64,000 bases of DNA from Isoetes taiwanensis (lineage: Eukaryota; Streptophyta; Lycopodiopsida; Isoetales; Isoetaceae), in NCBI GenBank assembly GCA_021234155.1, contig JAJEKV010000018.1, positions 20,877,252-20,941,251 of the forward strand, written 5' to 3'. The notes below the pieces were generated by a model. The model was not told where the DNA came from, did no database searches, and saw only the letters and a program-made list of their open reading frames with translations. A program made the translations under genes and the position numbers. Positions 1 through 10,800 of this stretch are shown piece after piece; the first letter of the stretch is position 1, and each line of letters opens with the position of its first letter.

Positions 1-731
1 AAAAAGACGACAAAAGGAAGAGAAACCTGTACCTGCAGCCAACCAACACAACATTAGCATGATAATGGTAATGAGTGAGGGGCCAAAAGGTACCTTAGGT
101 TTCTCAGCTCATCGCTGGTCACCTATTGTAGCCTTTTTTGGCCCCAAGCAAGTCTAAGCAGGAAGGATATGAGGTTTTAAATATTCTAGAACTGTCACTA
201 GTTCAAATCTTTAAACAGCAAGCCTGTCACAACATGCATTGATGCTAGCAGTCCAACTCTATCAGATTCAGTAATATTATATGAGCTAAACCATGAGAAA
301 CATCAGCATATATAAGACCACAGACATCTGTTTTATTAAGAAATCAAAATCATTCACTAAACTATAGCCAATACCACTGTAAAAATTTCCAAGGACTGAT
401 CATAACCCAGTACGTTTTTATACTTTATGCTCAAAAGCCTGTCAGATCTACAAGCTAGCCAAGTCAAATTCGTCCAAAGCTAGTTTAGTGTCAAAAAATA
501 TCTTTGGTATCCTTTTTCTAACTTCTGTAACCTGCAAGCAGTCTATGTGCCTTTTCAACAAAATTTTAACACTTGTATTTAGATATAGAACATTATCTTT
601 TGGTCAGAAGATTATCACCTCTTATCCTTATACCATCTACAAAAGAAAACTCAGATTAGGCCTACATATGCTGCTGTCTCTTATCAGTTTTACCATTAAG
701 GCCAAGCACTATCTATCCCATGGAAATAATT

Positions 732-1139
732 TCAGACCTGATTATCTTCGAGTTCCCAATCATACTCTTCATCTCCTTGTGTATCTGGAACCATCCTTTT
801 AGAATTGTAACCACTTTGCTTGTAATTTCCTTGTGCCTGTCCAGATCTATGATCATCAGAACCATAGTTCTGATTACTTTGCCATGGGCGCTTTTGCCCT
901 GCATTCATCTCTGTTGCCTCCATCTCAAGTATGCCTTTCTCTTTGTGATCCAGACAGGCTTGGAACTCAGCTGCAAGCCATTTTTCTTCAAGAATGGACT
1001 CGTTATCAGAGCTGTATGGATACCCCTCAGAGTCAAACTCTCTGTAATATTCTTCTTCCATAGTCTTTAATAAATGCTGAATGCAGGGTCTATCTACCTT
1101 ATGTACCACCAGGATATATTCGAATCCATTCCCAGCATG
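732..1139 (-). CDS. possible host exon, unidentified acidic protein C-terminus
   Basis: An open frame with balanced amino-acid composition runs from an upstream stop near 1140 to a stop at 732, with an internal ATG at the codon starting MEEEYYREFDSEG. The protein is acidic and hydrophilic (EEEYY, SSDNES, GDEEYDWELEDNQV near the end), with no low-complexity run and no retroelement motif. The DNA to the left, 1-731, would be its 3' untranslated region or a later intron. I do not recognise the family. It could be the last coding exon of a gene or a chance open frame, and no splice acceptor is clear upstream. The region 1-731 otherwise shows nothing I can name. Confidence 0.35.
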   Translation of the reverse strand, partial: HAGNGFEYILVVHKVDRPCIQHLLKTMEEEYYREFDSEGYPYSSDNESILEEKWLAAEFQACLDHKEKGILEMEATEMNAGQKRPWQSNQNYGSDDHRSGQAQGNYKQSGYNSKRMVPDTQGDEEYDWELEDNQV

Positions 1140-2045
1140 TCAGTAGTATTCTAGTGCCCTTCAAGTTCGTAGCTTAGGATATGCAAATCAATCTTGTATC
1201 CTAAAAATCCTTCTCACATTCTAATCTGGCATTTCCATTGAAAGGATGGCACTAACCTGTCAGAGATATCGGTCAACCACGCTTGTATTTCTTGCCCAGC
1301 TCGTGTCTAGGACACCTTTCCGACAGCACCTCTAGCAGTAAACCGGCCTTGCATGCCGTGAATCCGAAGTCGGCTGCGCCACAATCACTGTATTTGTACC
1401 CTATAATTTGTTTTTTTTTTTTTCCTTTAGCCCTAGTTCATATGTCTTAGAACTGGAATTTTAATGTGATGGTCGTCTCGGCATGGAGCTAGGTCACCAG
1501 ACCATAACTTAGTAAAACAAATTATATTTACCCATCTTGAACCACACTATGACTTAGCAATACAACTTCTATTTACCCATCTTGAACCCATGATCTCTTC
1601 TTCTTATGCATTATACGAGGGGCTTACAGCATACCATAAATCAATATCTTTAAATCTTCTCCCAAAGTTATCCGCACATTTCTAATATCATTTATCTTAT
1701 AATTTCCTATGCCTTAGTTAGTATTATGCTTTTAGACACATTTTTCCAGTTGGCTCCTAGCATAGAAGCATATGTTATCCCCATGAAACCATAAATCATT
1801 GCATGGTTAAATTCATTAAAAAAAAAAAAACACATAACATTACACAGAGTAAAGTAGATATGATTCCTATTAACTCTTAGAGCTAGTGTGAATAGCATGT
1901 TCAAGTCAGCCAAAAGAAACAAACAATTATTTGTTGACAACAATGCAAGTGAATATGCAAAAGCAAAAAAGAAGAAACAAACATAAACGTAACTACATGA
2001 CCATATAGTGCGTATGCATCCCCAAATTGATATACTTTTTATGTT
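1140..2045. other. no recognisable feature
   Basis: AT-rich sequence with short homopolymer tracts. I see no coding frame, RNA gene or terminal repeat that I can support. Confidence 0.4.
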
Positions 2046-2528
2046 GCTTCCATTATGCGGGTGCATCGCCTCCGCGGTGAAGCGGGGCGTTGGACGCGGG
2101 AGCAAAGGGTTTGCCAGTGTTGCCATCAGGGTGCTATTGAGGATGAATGTCATGTCCTCCAGATCTGCCCAGCATTTGCTCATATCCGAGAGCGACATGC
2201 TCGATTACTAGTGCCTGGCCAGCCGTTACATCAGTTATTGACTCTGGCGTCGATGGGTTTGTTGGGGTCATACCTCCGGGAGGTTATGGATGCCGCGGAC
2301 TTCGGTATGTCCTCACGGGATGGCATTGAAGCTGTCCTATAAAAATGCAGTTCGTTCCATACATATTATTACGCTAAGGTTTTCCCTCGAAAACACTTGG
2401 TGGGGATTTTTAATCTGTCAGTAATAGGCTTCTTTGCTCTCTTTTTAGTTTGGGTCCCATAGGCCAATTGGTCTCCGTGGGCGCTAAAATCTATTCTTAT
2501 TCTTATTCTTATTCTTATTCTTATTCTA
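2046..2528 (+). mobile_element. 5'-truncated LINE 3' end (zinc-binding tail plus microsatellite tail)
   Basis: The first 290 bases encode the LINE reverse-transcriptase C-terminal zinc-binding region: CQCCHQGAIEDECHVLQICP gives the Cys-Cys-His-Cys pattern, and the frame ends near 2342. A 3' untranslated region follows. It contains the conserved stretch meaning 'GGGTCCCATAGGCCAATTGG' (about 2451-2470) and ends in six-base TTCTTA-type repeats (2491-2528). The same 3' end occurs near 48781-48848 and, inverted, near 21445-21545, so this is a multicopy LINE family that ends in a short tandem repeat rather than poly(A). It is truncated at its 5' end and therefore dead. Confidence 0.85.
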
Positions 2529-2888
2529 TTTCTTTCCCAATCTTCTTGCACACGTGGTGTACTCTTGGTTATGGCATGCATAAAGTAATGCCACTCCCTC
2601 CCCTCCCCCCCCCCCTCCCCAATTTTCCTAATATTCCTTCCCTATGAATGTACCATCTCATTTGTCCTCACTCCGAATCCTTGCCACTCTTACATGCATA
2701 TGTGTTATTACTTCTACAATTAAGAAACAATTGGATTGACTTAAAGAAAGAAAGATAGATAGATAGATAGTATTTTTACGTCATGCCATATTGGTGACAT
2801 CCATGGCGACATATGTGGGGACTTGAGCGTAAGATCTCTTAATTAATGGACTAGCTATTAAACTGAACAAGGAGGAACAAAAAAGAAG

Positions 2889-2932
2889 GACCAGTTCTCG
2901 ATTTATGCATGTCATCCACACTTGCATGGACA
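2889..2932 (-). ncRNA. U6 snRNA 3'-end fragment (pseudogene)
   Basis: Read on the minus strand, these 44 bases match the last part of U6 snRNA (GGATGACA, GCATAAATCGAGAA, TGGTCC) with several substitutions. The rest of U6 is missing, and an almost complete copy lies at 39654-39759. It is a dead fragment, probably moved by a retroelement. Confidence 0.6.
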
Positions 2933-3073
2933 GCCACATTGACTTAAGAAAACAACCACATTGACTTAAGAAACTATGGATCTCTATACCTTGATGCAGG
3001 TGCATGCATGTAAAGTGGAGTGAGATGCTTATTAGCCACATAGTATTATACATGACACATATGTAGAATACAA

Positions 3074-3170
3074 TGGCTCTATTCAGCATGAATTGAACCA
3101 TCATCCTTGGGAAAGGGACGCCTTCTTTGGCTCAGGCCTCATTTGGCTATTTTCTCCCGTATATATACTA
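3074..3170 (+). repeat. left copy of a dispersed direct repeat
   Basis: The stretch around ATTCAGCATGA, ACCATCAT, CTTCTTTGGCTCAGGC and TTTCTCCC is repeated in the same orientation at 9311-9408 with scattered differences. The sequence after this copy (TATTCTCTCTC to CTTTGAGCTGGATCCTT, 3172-3215) recurs at about 13412-13470. These may be old terminal repeats of one or more retroelements. No PBS or PPT is visible. Confidence 0.55.
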
Positions 3171-3429
3171 TATTCTCTCTCTTAGTTCTTATCGGCGTGC
3201 TCTTTGAGCTGGATCCTTGATTTTTAATATCAACTTCTTTTTTTCTTACCCTTACTTTGTTCTTAGTTTCCTAGTTACACCCTCTCTGTTTTGTTGTCCT
3301 ATTCTTGTTTTTGACCATCAAACCTTTCAAGCTTTTCTCAAGCCCTTTTCCCTGAATCCGGCCAAAATTGCCAATCGGACAATTTTTCCAGATCTTTTCC
3401 TCCAAACCATAGTTAAAATAAGCTCTATG

Positions 3430-3850
3430 TCCATCCAAATATTGCCTAAATCTGATATTCTGGGAGGGAGATATGCAAAAAAGCATTTTGTCGAGCTCTT
3501 TCTGGCCGAACCCAGTAATCTGCATTTTTCATAGCCTTTCTATCTCCAAGATGTTTGATTTCTATATCCTTGGAAAGCTCACTGTAAGCTTTCCATCCCT
3601 CCAAAAATTGCCTGAATCCGATATTCTGGGAGGGAGAGATGAGAAAAAGCATTTTGTCGAGCTCCCTTTGACCAAAACCGTGAATCTATGTTTTCCATAG
3701 CTTTTCTGCTATCCAATAGGGTCGAATATTACATCCTCGAAAAGCTTTCTGAAATTTTCCAACTGTCCAAGAATTGCCCGAATCTGATACTCTGGACAAG
3801 AGATGTGATCAAATGCATTTTGGCAAGCTTATGCCAGTAGGGGAGTCATT
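3430..3850 (+). repeat. tandem repeat, about 166 bp, 2.5 copies
   Basis: The landmark AATTGCCTGAATCYGATATTCTGG recurs in degenerate form at about 3436, 3603 and 3769. It is followed each time by a GAGATatG...AAAGCATTTTG block and a TTTCCATAGC/TCCTYGRAAAGC block. The spacing is 166-167 bases. Open frames here are interrupted and differ between units, so I do not call a protein. Confidence 0.7.
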
Positions 3851-3859
3851 CCTAACCCC

Positions 3860-6800
3860 CTTTTAATCTTGAGTTTTGATTTTTTGTTTCCTTTGTCTTT
3901 TTCCCTCGAGTTCTCATACTTTTTTAATTTTTTGGATTATAGGTGCCTGGTTGCATGGATAGTTGTCTGTTGGTTAACCATTGTTGTTCAGCTTTTTGCC
4001 ATGGTTTTTGTAGATTAACATGTTATTTTTTTTCAATATCAGATGACGGCTGCTCTCATTTTCTTTCTTGTAGATTTCACGGAGTGCAATTCCGATGTAG
4101 CTTGACAATGATTTGATTTTTAAATGGGCACAATTTTCTTCATGATCCAGGTTCTTTCTTCCCCCCAATATTTTGGTTTTGCATGATGCAGGTTGTTGCT
4201 TTTAATGTCATGTATCAGTTTTTGGAAAATGCTAAGATGATTATTATGCATTATTTCCCATTCCAATGGATATGCATTTATGTTTATTGCCTACTTTCAT
4301 TTGATTTTCCTTGTTTCTTTTACTATAGTCATCGATATGTCCTTTCTCTTTTTCATTTTGCAATGCCCATGGGCTTTGTCGATTCTTTTTACTATAGGAT
4401 CATGTTTGGCTTTGGTCCTTAGCTTATATGCTTTATTATATCTATTTTTATGGATGTTAGTCTATTATCGTGGTGCTTTTCTCTAGGTCTAGGTTGATAT
4501 GTTTTCTTTTCTTGTTGCTTGTATAGTTCATGGTTCGCTTTTTGGTTTGTCAGTCTGGGCTTGTATAGTTCTTGGTTTGCCTTGTTGGTTTGTTGGTTTG
4601 GGTTTGACAGACACCTCTCCCCTTCCCCTTTTTCGTTTTAGATTCTCCCGGTATGTGTGGTTAGGTGTTTTGTGTTATTTTCTTGAATTAGTTTGTTTTT
4701 ACTGCCAGGTGTTCATTCTTTGGATCTAACCTTTTTAGTCTATTTAGCGGCCCGATGATGTTGGTCTCGTTTTTTAAAGTAGTTCTATATGGTTTGGTAT
4801 TCTAATTTTCTTATTTGAGTTTTGGCATGATGCATGTTTTTTAAAAACTCAAATTGCTTCTTTTTCTCATGGAAACTATAGTTTACAATAGACATGTATG
4901 TATTTAGGTTATGCACTTTAGGCATCTTTGTCGAGCATGGGATTATGCATGCATATTCTTTATGGTTTGTGGTGAATTATTTTGAGCATGTATATTATGA
5001 CATGGATAATTGATGACATATTTCTATTTCATGTTGCATCAGTATTTGTTATATGAGTGTGATATGTTTGGTTCATGATGCATTGATATGTATTATTGGT
5101 AGTCCATTTATATTTTGCTTGTTTTTCGTGGGTGGTTATGTTTCTTGTGGTGTTGCAACTGCATTAATGCCAATATACCCGTCAATTCTTTTATTGCTTG
5201 TTTTCTCATGGAAAAAAAGATGCATTGTGGTAGACTTGCATGGATCCTATGTTCCGGCTTGAGGCATGATATCTGGCATGGAGGTTGTTTTCATAGATTA
5301 GGCTACTTTTCTTATAGAGTGCTCACATTGCTTGAACTAATCTCTTTTCATATGTTTAGCAGTAGTGATGTTGGACTCGTTTTTCCCTAGTTCTATATGG
5401 TTTGGTATTCTGACTTCCTATATTTCGAGTTTTGACATGATGCATATTTTTTAGAACTTGAAAATTTGATTTTCATAATAACTATAACTTCTAGTACACG
5501 TGTACATAGCCAAGTTATGCATATTGGGCATGATGTCTGGCATGGGGAGCACTCCCATGGTTTGGCAAGCATATTATATCAAGCATGTATATATTATATT
5601 TGACATGGATAACTGTTGACCTTATTCTGTTTTAGATTTCATGTTGCATCAGTATTTATTATATGTATAGTTCATGACGCACTGATAGTTGCTATATGTA
5701 GTCCATCCATATCTCTTATGTGGTATGTTTCTTGTCGGTGTTACAACTGCATTAACACCAATATATGCCTCGTTATTTATGTTATCACTTGTTTTTTCTG
5801 ACTTGCACATATCCAAGTTATAGGCATTAGACATGATCACTCGCATAGAGATTATTTTTGTAGATTAGTCTGCTTTTCCTCCAGAGTGCTCATTGCTTGA
5901 TCTAACTTTTTTTATATGCTTAGCGGCGGTGATGTTGTACTCGTTCTTCCAAGTTCTATATGGTTTATATGTGTCTCTTATGTGGTTTGATTCTTGTCGA
6001 TTATACGACGGCCTTTAAACCCATGTGCCGATCTCTTTTTATCTCATGTCATCCATCACGTCTTTAGTTTGATTGTTTGTTATTGCTCCATTTGTCCCTT
6101 ATATCCCTTGCATCTCCTATGTATACCGCCTACTAGTTGTATCATAGGACCCATCCTAGGAATGGTTGCTCTGTTGTTCGTACCTGTTCCAATTGTCATG
6201 TTTCTTTCTATGGATCCTTGCAGTCTTACTTGTGCTCTACCGCGTACCTTGCTTTTTGCATCGCCACCTTTGTTACTTGAGTTAACCCTTTTGTCTTTTG
6301 TCTTCATGTCCTTTTCCTATTATCTCTACTCTAATTTGTCCCATATCACTCCGCTTGTTCCATGGGTAGCCTCTTTAGTTCTTTGGACATGTTCCAACTT
6401 GCTTTTGAAAAGTTTTCAAAATCCTTGTGGCCACCTTTTACCTTCTTCACCTTTCCTTTCTGTTAGCTTGGTAGCTCTGTTCTTCTTGTTCATTTATTGG
6501 GGTTTTATTCTTTTAGTCTCGTCAGGTTCGTGTTTGGCTTTTGTTGTTTCATTTTGTCCGTACCCATGGTCCATTGTTCCTCTTTCGACCTTTTGTTGAC
6601 CTGTTCTATTAGTCGTTGTTAGTCTTGCTTTCATGTTGTTTGGTCATTGTGGTTCATTTTACCCCTTCCATCGCAATATCATTGCTCCATCCCTCCGCTT
6701 TGTTAGTCTCATTTATCATGTTATCTATCATCCTCTTCATCCCATTCAGTCATTGGGTTGATCACTAAGATTGGCATGCCTCATTAGTTTGATTGACCAT

Positions 6801-9300
6801 CATTTATCTCTTGTGGCTTCTATATTTCGAGTTTGACCGGTCCATGTTGTTCGTATTCCATTTTTCTTGATTTCTAGACACACCCAAGTTATGCGCATTA
6901 GGCATGATGTCTGGCGTAGAGTTATGCAGCATTCTTTATAGTTTTGGCAAATGTATTTTATCACATGTATATGATGTTTGATAGATAATTGTAATCTTAT
7001 CTTGTTTCGTGTTTTATGTTTCATGTTGCATCAGTTTTATGTGAGTGTGATATGTTTGATTCACGATGCATTCATATTTGTTTATGTAGTCCATCTATCT
7101 TTTATATTTCTTTTCTTACGCAGCATGTCTTTTGTCGTTGTTATAACTTCATTAACGTCAATGTACCCTGCCAATTCTTTTATCGTTTGTTTTTCTCATG
7201 AAAACTATAACTTATAGTAGACTTGCACGTGTCCGACTATAGGCATTAGGCATGTTTTTTGGCATGGAGGTTATGCATGATCTTTGTTATTGTGGCAAGT
7301 GTTCTTTATCGAGCATTTATGACATTTTCTTTTAGTACAATTTTTTACTTCATTTTAGCTCAAGAGAACGCCGATGAATGAAAATGAGAGAAGAGACAGA
7401 ATAAATAGAAGATGTGAGGAGGGACGTCCCCATCCAAGGAATGCCGGTTCTATTGGATGTGGAGATCTATTTAGTTCATGATGCATAGGTCTCTATCGTG
7501 GTATGGTTCCAGTCGATGTTACAACTACCTTAAAGCTGATGTGCCCCTATCAATTTTGTATCTCGTTTATTATTCCACTACCTTTCTTCTGGCTCACCCA
7601 TCACATCCTTTAGTTATTAGTTGTCCTTTATTGCTCCATTGTCTCATAGTCTGTGTATTTTTCTTTTTAGTGTTTGCCCTGGTTTCGTCAATTGTCCCGT
7701 TTCTTCCTATGGTTCTTGTAGTCCTACTTGTGCTTCATTTGCTTCCATGGTTCTTGTTTTCGCCAATTTTGTTCATCCAAGTTGTGCCTTATGTCCTATT
7801 TCTTCATGGAATCCTTCTTTGTCTTCTCCGTTACAGTTTGTTCATGTATTCCAATTGCCGAATTGGTTCCTCTCACCCTCCTATTCTTGACGGTTTTTCT
7901 ATTGCTATCCGATTCGCTCCTTTTGCACTACCCGTTCCATAGTTAGTGATCTCTTTAGCTCTATGGATGCTTTCCATTCGTTTTTTTAAGAGTTATTGCT
8001 TCAGGGCCTTATCACCAATAGGCCCCTTCATTTCTTCGATCTCAATGTTCCATTGCCCTTACTGATTTTTCTTCTTATTCCTCCAAGTTGACCATTTGAT
8101 ACTTTCCTGCTTGGAGTTTTTTTTTCTGTCATAGTCTTTCAGTTGTCGTTTATTCCAATTGCCCAATTTGTCCCTCTCACCCTTCCATGTCTAGCTGTCG
8201 TTTTCTATCGCCTTTAATCATATTGGCATCATCTTGCTCCGCTTGCTGCATGGCTGATTGGTTGGGTTCATTTGTTTTGGGTTCGTTCTTTCAATCTCAT
8301 TATTTATTCCTAATAGTTTCATTGCTCATCTTCTTGACCTTCGATTTACTTGTTCTGTTGGCCTTGCGAGTCAAACATTCATGCTTTCTTATCCTTGTAG
8401 TTCTCTTTATCTATTCATTAGAGTCTATTTTATTTATCTATTCTTATCCTTGTTGGCCCGATTCATTAGAGTCTATTTTCATCACTTTGATTTGTTAGCA
8501 TCATTTTCCATATTACTATTTGATTCCCTACACCTCTCTTAGTTCTTGTGTCTTTCTGGTCCCTAGTATTCCATTACCTCATCAGTTTGTCGGGTTTTGT
8601 TCATCTTTTCTCCCTTATGGCTCCATGTTGTTGCTTATAGTTCTCATCATGCTTTCGCTTGTGTTCAAGCTATGGAGAAGTCTTCGGTCCCTTGTCCTTT
8701 GCCGGTGCATCACTTTTCCAACTTATCGTCATTAGCTCCTTCTTGAGATATCATTCAATATCTTTACCTTAGTGTTCTGGCCTTCTATTATTTAGCCTAT
8801 GTTCGCCACCAGGTTTTCCCGTTATCTTTGTGGTTCTTTTGCTTCTTCAGTTCCATTGCTCATACTATTGTTTTGGCTAATTTCTCATTGCTTTGTAGTC
8901 CGACTGATCCATTTCATTGCATTTTGGTTGCGCTCTGTTTGCACTGGCTCATTGGACCTCATGCTGCTTTTCTTCATTTACTCATGGTTGGCATCCATTA
9001 CTTGTTTGGTAGTCTTTACCATACCTCCTTATTGCCACATGGCTCATTGCTTCTAATGGCTCTTTTGTTCAATTTGCCATTAGTTACTCCCGTTGTCTTC
9101 ACCTTCTTAGCCTTAGTTGCCCCATTGTTCTATTACTCCTTGGCTCCACTAATTCTGTTGTATTCTTTATCCCTTTATCACAATTCTTAGGGTAGTCCCA
9201 GTTATCTACCTTACGGTCCCTCATACCTTTAGTCTTTGTTTGAGTTTGAGATTGTTCCTCTTCTGTCGGATGTTGATGTTTTGTGCGTAGGACCTTTCCC
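3860..9300. repeat. T-rich repeat block with internal subrepeats
   Basis: The plus strand is strongly T-rich for over 5 kb, which gives long hydrophobic chance frames (for example 5994-6599). A diverged subrepeat starting CATGTTGCATCAGT and running through GATATGTTTG, TAGTCCAT and GTTRYAACTRCATTAA recurs at about 5032-5215, 5640-5800, 7020-7200 and partly at 7470-7560. No conserved protein motif appears in any frame. The block lies between the direct repeats at 3074 and 9311, so it may be the degraded inside of a non-coding element. Confidence 0.5.
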
Positions 9301-9310
9301 AAGAATGCAA

Positions 9311-9408
9311 TTGTTCTATTCAGCATGACCATCATTCTTGTGAAATGGACACCTTCTTTGGCTCAGGCCGCATTTGGCTTCTTTCTCCCCTATATCAATC
9401 ATATATAT
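9311..9408 (+). repeat. right copy of the dispersed direct repeat
   Basis: This matches 3074-3170 in the same orientation (ATTCAGCATGA, CCTTCTTTGGCTCAGGC, CATTTGGCT, TTTCTCCC). The two copies lie 6.2 kb apart. Confidence 0.55.
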
Positions 9409-9446
9409 GTTCTTATGTTTGTCGCGCTTATCCGACCGTCCGTTCG

Positions 9447-9860
9447 AGATCCTACGGCCCACGTGGCTTTGGGACGTATCCTACGGCTCGGGATGGCTTG
9501 GGAGATTCTATATATTCTATATAGACGATCCCACGGTCGAGTTGATTTGATCCTGATCGTCGGGTTCGAGATCCTCGGCTCCGCGTTGCTTGGACACACA
9601 TCCTCACGGCCCCAGATGGCTTGGGAGTTTCTATATAGACTCTATGTGTAATCGATCCCTACGGCCCGTTTGCTCTTGATCCCGATCGTCGATCCGAGAT
9701 CCCTCTGACTCACGTTGCTTGGCACATATCTTCACGGTCCACATGGCTTTGGGAATTATATGTAATAGATCCTATGGCTCATATTGCTTTTATATGGTGA
9801 GATCTTTGATCGTTGATCGGAGTCTAAGATCCTAAGGCTCATGTTGAGTGCTCGTCCCTT
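9447..9860 (+). repeat. tandem repeat, about 120-125 bp, 3.2 copies
   Basis: Units begin with YCGAGATCC at about 9447, 9568 and 9693, with a partial fourth at about 9826. Each carries a GGCTTGGGA or GGCTTTGGGA block and a GATCGTCGATC-like block. Units differ by many substitutions, so the array is old. No coding potential is supported. Confidence 0.7.
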
Positions 9861-9989
9861 AAGGAAAGGCTTCTAAAATTTTTTTATGTTATTGGGGCGA
9901 TTCAACCCACGGACCTCAACCCCCAAACCCCCCCTTTGTAACCACTAAACCAAGCATTAATTCCATAAATGTTTTATGTTTCAAATATA

Positions 9990-10800
9990 CTTAAGGGTAA
10001 TGTTCTAATTAAGATAAAATAGAATATAACATTCTAGATAGTTCAAGAAAGTTCTAGAATGTTCTGGAGGCTCTAGAAAGTTCTAAAATCTTCTAGAATG
10101 TTCTAGAAAGTTTCAGAATATTCTAGAATGTTTTGGAAGATAAGAGAATCTAGGAGGAATTTAAGAGAATCCTTCGAGAAAATCCCAAATTCTAGAACAT
10201 AATCGAATCTGGGGAATCTAAGAAATTTCTTCCAGAAAGTTTCAAATTGTTCTAATAAGTTCTAGAATGTAGGAGAATCTACGGGAATGTAAGAGAATCT
10301 AGGGAAATACTTCCAGAAAGTTCTAGGGTATTTTGAAAGTCTCAGAATGTTCCAGAAAGTCTTAGAATGTTCTAAAAAGTTCTAGAATGTAAAGGAATCT
10401 AGGAGAATCTAACGCAATCTAAAAAAATCTCATAAAATGTAAGAGAATCTAAGAAAATATTTACAATCCTAAGGGAATCTCTTAAAATCCAGGGGATCTA
10501 AGGGAATCTTCATAATATCTAAGGGAATCTAAGAAAATGTTGATGAAATCTTAGAGTATCTAGGGGAATCTTTATAGAATCTCTTTGAATCTCATATAAT
10601 GTAAGGGAACCTAGGGCAATCTCATAAAATCTAAAGGGATCTAAGAGAATCTAAGGGGATCTTTATAGAATCTTGAAGAATCTATGGAAATCTAATAGAA
10701 TCTAGAGGGAATCTTATAAAATTTAGAGGAATCTCCACGAAACCTCCAAGAGAACCTTGGTAGAATCTTAGAGAATGTATGAATTTAGAGTATTCTCAAG
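9990..10800 (+). repeat. short-period degenerate repeat rich in TTCTAGAA
   Basis: About 0.8 kb is built from 10-12-base words of the types GTTCTAGAATG, AAGAGAATCT and GGGAATCTA. The palindrome TTCTAGAA occurs at least seven times (about 10050, 10093, 10103, 10121, 10192, 10260 and 10380). It fits the heat-shock-element core TTCnnGAA. The array has no open frame. Whether any factor binds it is unknown. Confidence 0.7.

Noticed and set aside
5994-6599. 201-codon hydrophobic frame that looks like a membrane protein
   Set aside because: The hydrophobicity comes from a T-rich strand. Neighbouring frames are equally hydrophobic and no conserved motif is present.
9560-9580. tRNA-like GGTTCGAGATCC
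   Set aside because: It is part of the tandem repeat and has no cloverleaf arms around it.
9447-9860. CRISPR-like array
   Set aside because: The units are diverged tandem repeats of 120 bp without a constant short repeat and unique spacers, and the genome is eukaryotic.
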